NCBI GenBank assembly: GCA_003650425.1
Contig: QMPP01000008.1
Location: 1 to 35,263 of the forward strand
Reading direction: 5' to 3'
From: Bacteroidota bacterium
GTDB lineage: Bacteria > Bacteroidota > Bacteroidia > Bacteroidales > F082
DNA: 35,263 nt
Below the pieces are notes generated by a model. It saw nothing but the letters and a program-made list of their open reading frames with translations, was not told where the DNA came from and searched no databases. The position numbers were made by a program, and so were the translations under genes. Positions 1-8,747 of the stretch are shown one piece after another; within the stretch, counting starts at the first letter, position 1; each line of letters opens with the position of its first letter.

Positions 1-1
1 C

Positions 2-88
2 GTGTCTGATTTACCAAGCGGACTATATGCAGTTATAGTTTACAGTAACAACAAATTATTGTATCGTGAAAAGTTTATTAAAAGGTAA
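2..88 (+). CDS. C-terminal end of a T9SS-sorted secreted protein (partial)
   Basis: The reading frame is open from the left edge and stops at TAA 86-88, giving 28 residues that end in a basic tail. The pattern LPSGLYAV...LLYREKFIKR matches the last strands of the type A C-terminal sorting domain of type IX secretion: an sGlY turn, a strand, then a short lysine/arginine-rich end. Such tails direct export through the Bacteroidetes outer membrane, after which they are cleaved. The catalytic or binding part of the protein lies outside the window, so its function cannot be stated. It converges on the gene at 198-3110, with about 110 bp of AT-rich sequence between them in which I see no convincing hairpin. 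Confidence 0.75.
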   Translation: MSDLPSGLYAVIVYSNNKLLYREKFIKR

Positions 89-197
89 CCGGTTTTAGAA
101 AAATATCAATTTCGTTAAACTTTTAACATCTATAAAATCATAGTAAATTTTAGTTCCAAAGTAAAAAACGTAAGAAGTAACAGCCCTTTTCCTCATT

Positions 198-3110
198 CTA
201 TTTTCCCAACGCGTCGTAAAACAGCTGATGGATATTGGTTCTGATATCGAGTTCCGAGAGTTTGTTGTTGTGCATATCAGGATAAACCCTGTTGGAGATA
301 AACACGTAAACCAGCCCGTTTTGGGGGTCAGCCCAGGTGTAGGTTCCGGTAAACCCCGAATGGCCAAACCCTTCCGGCGACGCACTTTTACAGTTGGTTC
401 GGTGGTCTTCGTACTCCAGCAAGGCCTTGTCAAACCCCAATCCGCGACGATTACCCAGTTCAGGAAACTGATAAGCGGTAAACTCCTTTACCGTCTCTTT
501 TTTCAAATATTGCCTGCCATTATAGACACCGCCGTTAAGCAACATCTGCATGATAGAAGCCACGTCGCACGCGTTGCCAAACAATCCCGCATGACCTGAA
601 ACCCCGCCCAGCATAGCGGCTCCCTGGTCGTGTACATCACTCCGGAGTTGCTGTTTCCTGAAAACCGTATCGTTTTCGGTGGGTGCTATTTGGCTCAACG
701 GAAACTTTTGGCGGGGCAGATAGGTAAGATGCGTTAACCCCATGGGTTGATAAAAGGTTTTTTGCACGTACTCCTCCAATGGCCGGTTGGTGATATTTTC
801 AACCATAGTCCGGAAAAGATAAAAACCCAAATCGCTGTAATGATACTCCTTATTATCGCTCATGGGCGATTCCAGCAGCTCACGGTAAATCTCGTGGGCG
901 TAATTTTTTTTGATATACATCTTTTCTGCCACACGGGTTGGATAGCCCTCCGAAATGGTTTTATGATAAACAGAAGTATCCGGCCCATAATCGCGCAGCG
1001 TAGAATCGTAATAGGGTATCCAGGCCGTTAAGCCCGCCTGATGAGTAAGCACATCCCTGAACCGCAAATCTTCTTTGTTGGTACCGCGCAAAAAAGGTAA
1101 ATAAGTTACCATCTTTTTATCAAGGTTAATACGGCCTGTCTCCTCCAGCTTCATCAGCGAGATGGTGGTGGCCAGTATTTTAGTGAGTGATGCCAGGTCG
1201 TACACATCCTCTTTTTTTACAGCCTGTTTTTTATCGTAAGTTTGAAATCCAAAGGTCTTGTCGTAAAAAATATGTCCCTCTTTGGCAGCCAGTATCTGAC
1301 AACCGGGAAAGGCTCCTATTTCGATGCCATTGAGGGCTGTTGAATCAATCTTTTTTAAAATATCGGTATTGATACCCAGTTTTTCAGGTTTTACAAAGTC
1401 CATCGTTGTGTGTAAATTACTAATTCCTGTTCCGGCTTCAAACCCTGCAATGCTAACCGGCAAACTACCCACGGGCGTTCGCTTTCCTTTAATTATCTCC
1501 CCGGATGCTTTTTGACAAGCAACTTTTTCCTGATAGGATACCATCACTACCGGTATCTTGTCCAAATTGTTAAAGTAGGCCAACGAATAAGGACTGGCAT
1601 AAACATCCAGTATCACGTTAGTAAGTTGTGCCAGTGAATCCACCAATTTTATATCAGCATCGGCAATACCAAAATGTTTGGTGGCTAGGATATTTGTGTT
1701 TAAAATAGCCACGATGGCACGATCATACTTATGAGCCTGCTTTAAAACCCAGTTAATATCTTTTGCTTCAGCGTTATGCGCGAGCCGAATGGTTCTTTTT
1801 ATTTTCAAGGGTGACAACGCCTTTTCAAAAGGTACCGGCTTTGTTTCACCGATAATTAATAACAGCGTTTTTTTTCTATCCTTTTTTAAGGGAAGTAAAT
1901 CGCCCCTGTTTTTCACCAGGGTGATGGACTCGGAAAAAAGTTTATTGGCTAAAACGGCATATTCAGGCTTATTAAGATCATCTTTTAGATCGTCCGTTTC
2001 AATTTTTTCTCTCTTCCATGCTCCCGTGAGATATTTATATTTCAATATTTTTTTACAACTCTCTTCTAACCTCTGTTCCGGTATCCGTCCTTCCTTTACA
2101 GCGTCCGAAATAGTTTTAACGGCCGAAGGAACATCATCCGGGATCAGCAACATATCGTTACCCGCCACGAACGCCAGGTACGACACACTATCGTTGCCAT
2201 AGTTGTTAGTAACCCCTCTCATATCGAGGCCATCGGTAATAACCATACCATCAAACCCCATCTTCTCTTTTAAAAGCTCTGTTACAATGGGGTACGACAA
2301 GGTAGCCGGATGATTTTTAAGGGTATCAAAGGCGGTAACCGACAAGTGGGCAATCATAATAGAGCCCACCCCTTCAGCAATCATTTTTTTAAAGGGAACC
2401 AGCCCTTCGCGTTCAATTTTATCGTACGACGCCGTCACCACGGGAAGGGTTTTGTGCGAGTCTTGCCAGGTATCGCCATGACCGGGAAAATGTTTAGCAC
2501 AAGCCACGATATTTTCCTCCTGAAGGCCTTTCATGTAAAGAGCACCGCGTTGGCCAACCACCTCCGGGTTCGACCCGAACGAGCGCATTCCTATAACCGG
2601 ATTACGCGGATTACTGTTTACATCCACCACGGGGGCAAAATTAATGTGCACCCCTACCCTTTTACACTGCACGCCAATCTGTCTGCCCATTTCGTAAATG
2701 AGTGAATCGTCAGGAATGGCACCGAGGGTCATCTGCAAAGGATATTTCAGCGTTCCTTTAAGGCGCATACCCAACCCCCATTCGGCATCGATAGTTGACA
2801 TCAAGGGGGTTTGGGCTTTTTTGTTCCAGGCATTAAACTGCTTTGCCTGCGACACCGGGTCGCCACCAAAAAAACAAACCCCGCCAAGGTTGTACTTACG
2901 AATGTACTTACCTGATGATTTAAGATAAGGCTGATAAGGATAATTGGCTCTTACAAAAATTAGTTGTGCCACCCGTTGTTCCACCGAAAGGGAAGAATAT
3001 ACCGAATCAACCCAACGGTTCATGGACTGCTGACCGTTGTACTGCTGCGCATTTACATTTAAAAAAGAGGCTGAAAAAACAAGGATGAAGAAAGAAAACA
3101 GGTATCTCAT
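198..3110 (-). CDS. GH3 beta-N-acetylglucosaminidase (NagZ-like) fused to a beta-lactamase-family serine hydrolase
   Basis: A 970-residue exported protein. Residues 1-22 form a signal peptide ending near NVNA-QQ, so it should act in the periplasm or on the outer membrane. Residues about 35-360 are a glycoside hydrolase family 3 domain: the NagZ-type KHFPGHGDT loop lies at 206-214, and the likely nucleophile is Asp293 in ITDGLDMRG. Residues about 390-560 resemble the second alpha/beta domain of GH3. Residues about 575-965 are a class C beta-lactamase/transpeptidase-like domain with S641-L-T-K644, Y758-S-D760 and H917-S-G919, all three active-site motifs in order. The expected role is trimming GlcNAc-containing muropeptides or glycans. 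The serine-hydrolase substrate (peptide, ester or beta-lactam) is unknown. The architecture recurs in Bacteroidetes. The start is fixed by the signal peptide. It is divergent from the dynamin-like gene. Confidence 0.88.
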   Translation of the reverse strand: MRYLFSFFILVFSASFLNVNAQQYNGQQSMNRWVDSVYSSLSVEQRVAQLIFVRANYPYQPYLKSSGKYIRKYNLGGVCFFGGDPVSQAKQFNAWNKKAQTPLMSTIDAEWGLGMRLKGTLKYPLQMTLGAIPDDSLIYEMGRQIGVQCKRVGVHINFAPVVDVNSNPRNPVIGMRSFGSNPEVVGQRGALYMKGLQEENIVACAKHFPGHGDTWQDSHKTLPVVTASYDKIEREGLVPFKKMIAEGVGSIMIAHLSVTAFDTLKNHPATLSYPIVTELLKEKMGFDGMVITDGLDMRGVTNNYGNDSVSYLAFVAGNDMLLIPDDVPSAVKTISDAVKEGRIPEQRLEESCKKILKYKYLTGAWKREKIETDDLKDDLNKPEYAVLANKLFSESITLVKNRGDLLPLKKDRKKTLLLIIGETKPVPFEKALSPLKIKRTIRLAHNAEAKDINWVLKQAHKYDRAIVAILNTNILATKHFGIADADIKLVDSLAQLTNVILDVYASPYSLAYFNNLDKIPVVMVSYQEKVACQKASGEIIKGKRTPVGSLPVSIAGFEAGTGISNLHTTMDFVKPEKLGINTDILKKIDSTALNGIEIGAFPGCQILAAKEGHIFYDKTFGFQTYDKKQAVKKEDVYDLASLTKILATTISLMKLEETGRINLDKKMVTYLPFLRGTNKEDLRFRDVLTHQAGLTAWIPYYDSTLRDYGPDTSVYHKTISEGYPTRVAEKMYIKKNYAHEIYRELLESPMSDNKEYHYSDLGFYLFRTMVENITNRPLEEYVQKTFYQPMGLTHLTYLPRQKFPLSQIAPTENDTVFRKQQLRSDVHDQGAAMLGGVSGHAGLFGNACDVASIMQMLLNGGVYNGRQYLKKETVKEFTAYQFPELGNRRGLGFDKALLEYEDHRTNCKSASPEGFGHSGFTGTYTWADPQNGLVYVFISNRVYPDMHNNKLSELDIRTNIHQLFYDALGK

Positions 3111-3245
3111 ATTCTAAGTATCTTTGAAAGTGATTATTATGCCACCTTAAAACGGTTGTTAAATGGCCGGCAAATTCCTTTCAAAAATAATCTTTCCGTT
3201 TAAATAGAAAAAGATAATTTTACCTTTTAAAAAAGTGCATCTGCC

Positions 3246-4883
3246 ATGAACCTTTTTGAACAGATAGAAACCATTGCCTCCAAGCAAAAAATGGTTTCGG
3301 TATTAAGCCAGTTAGAAAATATCAGGTTGGCCAACCACGAGAGAGATTATCTTGATATATTGGTTCTGGGTCAGTTTAAGGCTGGGAAAAGTTCGTTTAT
3401 TAACCACTTATTATCGAACAACCTGTTACCCACGGGTGTTTTACCGGTTACAGCCATCATCACGCGAGTTAGTTATGGGTCAGAAACCAAAGCCGTGGTT
3501 AGTTATTTTGATGAAAACCGTGAAGAGATTACAATAAACCGCCTTACTGAATTTATCAGCGAAACGGAAAACCCTGAAAATAATAAGAAGGTTTCGGTGG
3601 TCGATGTTTTTCTTCCGGCCATGAAACCGCTTCATCCTATCAGGCTGGTAGATACGCCGGGTCTTGGTAGTATCTTTACCCATAATAGCAAGGTTACCCA
3701 CCACTGGATGGGTAGGATAAAGGCAGCGATCGTGGTCATCAGTGCCGTTCAACCCCTGTCGGAAAACGATGTAAAGCTTATTGCAGAAGCAGCTGAGCAA
3801 AGTCCAAAAGTATATATCTTGCTGAGCAAAACCGATTTGGTAGCAGCTAATGAGCTAATACAGATAAGTCATTTTATCAAAGATAAACTTCAAAGCACCT
3901 TTCAGCACGATTTTGAACTTTTTCCTTACTCTATCAATGGTAGTGGAGCAGACCTCAAACAGGCCATCCTCGATAAAATATTCAATCCGCTGGCAAAAAC
4001 ATCCAAGCAGGTTCAGCAAGAGGTTTACCATCATAAGCTACACTTTCTGGCAAAAAAAGCCATCAGCTACCTCGAGATTAATTTAAAGGTACTGCGACAA
4101 AAAGAGGATGAGCGCAAGCAGTTGGAGTCGCAAATAATTGACGAAACGCTGAATTTAAAATACATCAGGCAGGAGCTTACCCAAATTGGGAACAGCTATA
4201 AAGAGGCTACACGCGACCTTTTAAAAACGCTGCTTTTAGAAAAGCACACCCAAAACCTTTCGAAAGAACTCTCGGACAGTTTAACGCGAGAATTTGATAC
4301 CTGGCATGGAAACCTGGCCAAAGTTACACATCAGTATGAAAAATGGATTAGGGAAACCATGATAACAACCATTAAACAGGTGGAGCTTTATGAATGGAAA
4401 AATATTGCCGGCCATCCCGGGGAGGCTTACCATCATTTTAACAGCTACCTGAAAAATTTCAGGGAACGATTAAATCAAAACATTAAAAAGATACTGAATA
4501 TTGACATGCCGGCAGGGCAAATCGAAATCAAAGTTACTCCATTGCAATCGCCGCCCATTCACATTTCACGCACTTTCGACTCACACATCGACATGCTTTG
4601 GTTTTTCGTGCCCATGCCCATTTTCAAAAAGCGTATTAAAAAACATTTTTTGAATGAAATTCCATACGAAATAGAAAAAAACAGCTATCGACTCATTGCC
4701 CAGCTTACCGATAACATCAACCGTATCATCGACGAGATGCAGCAGCAAGCCATCAACTACGTATCGCACGAGCTGGAGAGTCTTGCCACGGCCATCACAC
4801 TACATCAAAATGACGAAAGCGATGTTCAGCAAATGATAGAGAAGCTAACCAAAGCAGTTTCAACAAAAACAAAACAACCATGA
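3246..4883 (+). CDS. Bacterial dynamin-like GTPase
   Basis: A 545-residue protein with an N-terminal dynamin-type GTPase domain. The P-loop GQFKAGKSS is at 42-50, the switch-I threonine in LPVTA at about 69, the G3 motif DTPG at 136-139 and the G4 motif SKTD at 194-197. Residues about 260-440 are rich in charged helices, consistent with the stalk of bacterial dynamin-like proteins. A short hydrophobic stretch around 448-465 (WFFVPMPIF) could be a membrane-inserting paddle. Family members remodel or repair membranes at the cytoplasmic face. The exact role here is not known. A possible -7 element (TAccTTTt) lies at 3221-3228. Its last codons overlap the xdhC-like start by 4 bp (ATGA), so the two genes are almost certainly cotranscribed and translationally coupled. 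Confidence 0.85.
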   Translation: MNLFEQIETIASKQKMVSVLSQLENIRLANHERDYLDILVLGQFKAGKSSFINHLLSNNLLPTGVLPVTAIITRVSYGSETKAVVSYFDENREEITINRLTEFISETENPENNKKVSVVDVFLPAMKPLHPIRLVDTPGLGSIFTHNSKVTHHWMGRIKAAIVVISAVQPLSENDVKLIAEAAEQSPKVYILLSKTDLVAANELIQISHFIKDKLQSTFQHDFELFPYSINGSGADLKQAILDKIFNPLAKTSKQVQQEVYHHKLHFLAKKAISYLEINLKVLRQKEDERKQLESQIIDETLNLKYIRQELTQIGNSYKEATRDLLKTLLLEKHTQNLSKELSDSLTREFDTWHGNLAKVTHQYEKWIRETMITTIKQVELYEWKNIAGHPGEAYHHFNSYLKNFRERLNQNIKKILNIDMPAGQIEIKVTPLQSPPIHISRTFDSHIDMLWFFVPMPIFKKRIKKHFLNEIPYEIEKNSYRLIAQLTDNINRIIDEMQQQAINYVSHELESLATAITLHQNDESDVQQMIEKLTKAVSTKTKQP

Positions 4884-5857
4884 CCTTTTGGAAAAATATC
4901 GTTACAAAATTGAATTTACGACATTCAGTTATTTTGATGATCGTTGTCAAAAGCGAGGGATCAAGTCCCGGTAAACCCGGTTTTAAAATGGCCGTTTCCG
5001 AAGATGGTGACCTATGGGGATCGATAGGGGGCGGTAACATGGAGTACCGGCTTGCCGAGCAGTGCCGCAGGATGTTAGAGAAGAAAGAAGCAACCATCCT
5101 GATTAAAAAGCAAGATCATCATCCCGACTCAAAAGAGGGTAACTCAGGAATGATTTGCTCGGGCATACAGTGGATTGCCTTTTACCCGCTCACTCCCAAT
5201 AAATTGACCCTTGTGCAACAACTGGTTACCATCGAAGAAAACCGGCAGGATGATGTAGTAACATATATAGAAACGGGCATTCTGCTATCAAAACCCACGA
5301 GTGAATATGAGCTTCCCAATCCCGTTGTCAACGGCAGTAGTTGGCGTTTTACTGAACAGCCAGGACTTAAAAGCAGACTCTATATTTTTGGTGCCGGCCA
5401 CGTAAGCCTGACACTGAGTAAAATGGCTTCGGATACAGGCTTTGATGTGGTGGTTTTTGATAACCGGAAAGGAATTAACACCTTTGATGCCAACCATTAT
5501 GCTGTTAAGAAATCGGTGATCAATTATACCGAAGCTGCCCGATTTGTGGAACAAGGCAACCATATTTATATTGTCATCATGACTTTTGCCCATCAAAGCG
5601 ATAGGGACGTGTTAAAGCAGATGATACCAAAGCGGGTTCGCTATTTGGGTATGATGGGCAGTGAGCTAAAGGTAGAAAGTATTTTTGAAACGTTGCAAAA
5701 CGAAGGAGTTACAAAAGAGGAGCTATCAAAAGTTGATGCCCCCATCGGACTACCCATCAACAGCATAACCCCAGCCGAGATAGCCGTCAGCATCCTGGCA
5801 AAGATTATCCAGATTAAAAACAGGAATATCGTTAATTCAGAACAACTGACCCAGTAA
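4880..5857 (+). CDS. XdhC/CoxI family protein (molybdenum hydroxylase maturation-like)
   Basis: A 325-residue protein. The N-terminal XdhC/CoxI domain shows GSSPGKPG at 27-34 and GSIGGGNMEYRL at 47-58. A C-terminal Rossmann domain begins at about residue 168 with IFGAGHVS and an acidic/basic VVFDNRKG strand end, then has LGMMGSELK and the conserved IGLPINS..PAEIAVSILA tail. In characterised systems XdhC binds molybdenum cofactor, promotes its sulfuration and hands it to xanthine dehydrogenase or related hydroxylases. No molybdenum hydroxylase, Moco biosynthesis gene or MobA-like protein is in this window, so the client is unknown. The start overlaps the dynamin-like stop codon. The stop codon lies in the loop of a long inverted repeat (5833-5917). 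Confidence 0.87.
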   Translation: MTFWKNIVTKLNLRHSVILMIVVKSEGSSPGKPGFKMAVSEDGDLWGSIGGGNMEYRLAEQCRRMLEKKEATILIKKQDHHPDSKEGNSGMICSGIQWIAFYPLTPNKLTLVQQLVTIEENRQDDVVTYIETGILLSKPTSEYELPNPVVNGSSWRFTEQPGLKSRLYIFGAGHVSLTLSKMASDTGFDVVVFDNRKGINTFDANHYAVKKSVINYTEAARFVEQGNHIYIVIMTFAHQSDRDVLKQMIPKRVRYLGMMGSELKVESIFETLQNEGVTKEELSKVDAPIGLPINSITPAEIAVSILAKIIQIKNRNIVNSEQLTQ

Positions 5858-5929
5858 TTCTAACATGTTGATTATCGGGTAGCATTAAAATCCGCTTAGG
5901 TCAGTTGTTCAGAATTAGCAGCGCTACCC
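5833..5929 (+). terminator. Inverted repeat at the end of the xdhC-like gene, convergent terminator candidate
   Basis: The 19-base arms at 5833-5851 and 5899-5917 are complementary with one mismatch and enclose 47 bases that include the stop codon. A second pair, GGGTAGC at 5877-5883 and GCTACCC at 5923-5929, is perfect, but its left arm lies inside the loop of the first. There is no long T tract on either strand, so this is not a standard intrinsic terminator. It sits between two convergent genes and could block read-through both ways. Confidence 0.45.
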
Positions 5930-5942
5930 AAACGGCAGGCTA

Positions 5943-6890
5943 TCAAACAGAAAACAACTTCCCTTGCCAGGTGTCTCGCTTTTCCAACTCTTTTTCGATG
6001 GTTACGTTTATTTGATCATTGCGAATAAGACCCCAACCGGGTCCGGCCAGATAACGTGGTGGCACTTCACCCGCGAAACGCTCCACAATAAAAGCGGGAT
6101 TCAGTCTTTCAACATAACGAACAATAAAATCGACATACGCTTCAAAAGAAAAGAGGTTATATTCGGAAGGATGTTTTTTATAGTCCGCTCCCATGGCGGT
6201 ATTTTGTACAATCTGTAGCTGATGAAACTTGATGGTGGTAAGTGGAAGCGATGAAACTTCATTTACTGAATCCATCATCATTTCGGGAGTTTCGCCGGGC
6301 AACCCAAAAATAAAATGAGCCCCCACCGGTAATCCCATGGAAGCTGTCATCTGAATGGTTTCTTTCGACTTTTCGTAAGTATGACAACGGTTTATTCGGT
6401 TTAACGTTTCATTGTAAATGCTTTCCACACCGTATTCAACAATAATGTAATAGCGCTTTGAAAGTTCCAGCAAATAGCGCAGTTTCTCTTCATCAACACA
6501 ATCGGGACGAGTACCAATAACCAAGCCCACTACCCCTTCCACCGAAAGCGCTTCTTCATATAACTTCTTAAGCTGATCCAGCGGGGCGTAGGTATTGGAA
6601 TAGGGCTGAAAATAAACAAGGTAATCTTTCGCCCGCCGGTATCTCACCTTGTGAAACTCAATCCCTTCGGCAATTTGCTGTTTTAGCGGCTTGGACGGAT
6701 TGCAATAGGATGGATTAAACGCGTTGTTATTGCAATAGGTGCAACCGCCCTTTGCCAGTGTTCCATCACGGTTAGGGCAAGTAAACCCGGCATCCACACT
6801 TATCTTTTGCACCCTTCTGCCAAAGGTGCGCTTAAAGTAATCGGAATATGCATTAAACCTTCGATTATGTAACCAGGGATAAGTTTCCAT
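5943..6890 (-). CDS. Radical SAM protein, YhcC/TIGR01212 type
   Basis: A 315-residue radical SAM enzyme. The cluster ligands are C38, C50 and C53 in CPNRDGT...GGCTYC, the long-spaced CX11CX2C form found in YhcC-like and Elp3-related proteins. Downstream are a VEYGVES strand and the GLPGET loop, typical of this family's partial TIM barrel. Length is close to E. coli YhcC (about 310 residues). The reaction is not established for the family; an RNA-modification role has been suggested from its similarity to Elp3. The N-terminus PWLHNRRFNAYSDYFK is well conserved, supporting the ATG at 6888-6890. The promoter is not obvious; the gene starts just 20 bases after the terminator-like hairpin of the peptide transporter gene, so read-through is possible. 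Confidence 0.85.
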   Translation of the reverse strand: METYPWLHNRRFNAYSDYFKRTFGRRVQKISVDAGFTCPNRDGTLAKGGCTYCNNNAFNPSYCNPSKPLKQQIAEGIEFHKVRYRRAKDYLVYFQPYSNTYAPLDQLKKLYEEALSVEGVVGLVIGTRPDCVDEEKLRYLLELSKRYYIIVEYGVESIYNETLNRINRCHTYEKSKETIQMTASMGLPVGAHFIFGLPGETPEMMMDSVNEVSSLPLTTIKFHQLQIVQNTAMGADYKKHPSEYNLFSFEAYVDFIVRYVERLNPAFIVERFAGEVPPRYLAGPGWGLIRNDQINVTIEKELEKRDTWQGKLFSV

Positions 6891-6910
6891 TTTTTTTTGT
6901 AAGATATGTC

Positions 6911-6937
6911 AAAGGCTGCCTTATAAGGGCAGCCTTT
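6911..6937 (-). terminator. Hairpin after the peptide transporter gene
   Basis: Perfect 10-bp arms AAAGGCTGCC (6911-6920) and GGCAGCCTTT (6928-6937) with a 7-base loop follow the stop of the minus-strand transporter gene. The arms end in AAA/TTT, but only a short T run follows, so termination may be partial. The hairpin lies immediately upstream of the radical SAM gene start. Confidence 0.6.
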
Positions 6938-6962
6938 AACATTTATATTTACCGTGAAAAAG

Positions 6963-8600
6963 TTACGATACCTTTTCCAGCTTTTTCATGATAGAGAAAA
7001 TAAATCCGGCGGCAATCAGTGTTAAAATCACAAAAACACCCCAAACCTGCCAAATCTGAATACGTTCGTAAAGGAAACTTCCAATACCCAAAAACAGGTT
7101 ACCAACGGCAGTAGCACCAAGCCATGCCCCCTGCATAATTCCCTGGTATTTGGGTGGCGAAACCTTCGATACAAAAGAAATCCCCATGGGACTAAGAAAC
7201 AACTCGGCCACGGTTAGGATAAAGTAAGTACTAATCAGCCACTGAACGCCCACTCGCGGAGATTCCGGGGTTAACTCGTGGTAAGGAACCAGGTTAAGTG
7301 AGCCTATCAACAACACCACAAAAGCTACCGAAGTCAACAACATACCATACCCGATTTTACGCGGTGTTGAGGGCTCCATATTGCGTTTTCGCAACCAGCT
7401 AAAAAAACCTACAATAATAGGGGTTAAGATAACAATAAACGATGGGTTAAAAGGCTGAAATAGTTCGGGTGAGAAGGGATTAATATCGTTAAACGAAGCA
7501 TACCTGTAATAAGCTACCGCACCGCCAACGGCCACCATGGCCACGCCTATTATCTTCGATAGTGATTTACTGTTTCTATCGAGTGCCGTTAAAATACCAT
7601 AAAAAGCTACAATCAGCCCCAGCAACGACCAAACATCGAAAAACAGGTACGCAGAAGGAGCAACCTGCTGCACAGTATAATCACGCGCGAAGAAACTCAT
7701 GGTAAGCCCGTTTTGATGGAATGACATCCAGAAAAAGATAACCACACCAAACACCAAAAATAGTGCGGTCATGCGCTGTTTTGTTTCTTCTTTTGACAGC
7801 TCCACAACTCTTTCGCCTAATTCTTCCTGTTTTTTAACATCGGGTAACCTGTTTTTAAACAGCATGTAAACAACAAATGAAAATACCATGGTTAATCCTG
7901 CCACGGCAAAAGCCCAGTTAAATCCCTGACTGTAAACATCCATATAGTGGGCTGACCAGGTAGTAAGATCGGCCACGGTGCTATGCGACACCTGGTTGGC
8001 AATTTGCTGTAAGTCGTCGGCCTCCTTACCGGTAAGAGTTCCGTCGTTAAACTTATGAATAAGCGAAGGCAAGAGGTCGTTTCTTTCTAAACCCTGACGT
8101 TTGATGAACCAGTTAATGGTTCCTGCTGCAGCATGGGGAGCAAAAAGGGCTCCAATATTAATACCCATGTAAAAAACGTTGAAAGCAGAGTCTCTTAAAT
8201 GAGAGTACCTTTTATCATCGTAAATCTGTCCCACAACAGCCTGCAGGTTTCCTTTAAACAAGCCGTTACCAAAGGCGATAACAAAAAGAGCAAAAATAGT
8301 AAAAGCAAGACCCAAACCCGGCAACGACATCAACACATAACCTATCAACATCGTTAAAAGGCCAATAAAAATTACTCCTTTATAGTTTTTTGTACGATCG
8401 GCAAAAATACCACCCACCAACGCCAAACCGTAAATTGAGGCATAAAATAAACTATAAATAAAACCAGCTTTTGTTGGTGTAAGCCCATACTTTGCAGTAA
8501 GGTAATAGACCAAAATACCCATCATGGTATAAAATCCGAAACGTTCGCCCATGTTGGCAAAAAATGCAACATACAACGACTTAGGGTGTCCTTTAAACAT
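6963..8600 (-). CDS. Proton-dependent oligopeptide transporter (POT/PTR2, MFS)
   Basis: A 545-residue polytopic membrane protein with about 12-14 hydrophobic helices. The first helix carries GERFGFY (residues 17-23), the family's ExxERFxYY signature in a shortened bacterial form, and helix 2 is followed by the DRTKNYKG loop of MFS proteins. A soluble insertion of about 55 residues (near 165-220, rich in D, Q and H) lies between early helices, as in other Bacteroidetes POT proteins. Expected role: proton-coupled uptake of di- and tripeptides across the inner membrane. It has its own promoter (8656-8686) and a terminator-like hairpin after it, so it is probably expressed apart from the nitrilase gene upstream. 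Substrate specificity cannot be read from sequence. Confidence 0.9.
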   Translation of the reverse strand: MFKGHPKSLYVAFFANMGERFGFYTMMGILVYYLTAKYGLTPTKAGFIYSLFYASIYGLALVGGIFADRTKNYKGVIFIGLLTMLIGYVLMSLPGLGLAFTIFALFVIAFGNGLFKGNLQAVVGQIYDDKRYSHLRDSAFNVFYMGINIGALFAPHAAAGTINWFIKRQGLERNDLLPSLIHKFNDGTLTGKEADDLQQIANQVSHSTVADLTTWSAHYMDVYSQGFNWAFAVAGLTMVFSFVVYMLFKNRLPDVKKQEELGERVVELSKEETKQRMTALFLVFGVVIFFWMSFHQNGLTMSFFARDYTVQQVAPSAYLFFDVWSLLGLIVAFYGILTALDRNSKSLSKIIGVAMVAVGGAVAYYRYASFNDINPFSPELFQPFNPSFIVILTPIIVGFFSWLRKRNMEPSTPRKIGYGMLLTSVAFVVLLIGSLNLVPYHELTPESPRVGVQWLISTYFILTVAELFLSPMGISFVSKVSPPKYQGIMQGAWLGATAVGNLFLGIGSFLYERIQIWQVWGVFVILTLIAAGFIFSIMKKLEKVS

Positions 8601-8655
8601 ACGCTAAAATGTTAATTATTAATTAATTTATAAGTTTCACTTATTTTAAAAACAA

Positions 8656-8686
8656 CAAAAATAACCAAAAAAGCATGGTATCCAAA
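8656..8686 (-). promoter_or_regulatory. Bacteroidetes-type promoter for the peptide transporter
   Basis: On the minus strand TTTG (8686-8683) is followed after 19 bases by TATTTTTG (8663-8656), a full match to the Bacteroidetes -33/-7 consensus. It lies about 56 bp before the transporter start codon. A second -7-like TAAATTTG overlaps the -33 box. Confidence 0.65.
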
Positions 8687-8747
8687 TTTAGGTTTGCAGA
8701 AGTTATCACAATTTTGGCGCATTCAAGAAAACACAGAAAAACATTAT

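Noticed and set aside
228-599. 123-residue plus-strand ORF opposite the GH3 fusion gene
   Set aside because: It is the complement of the conserved serine-hydrolase domain and has no ribosome site or family match.
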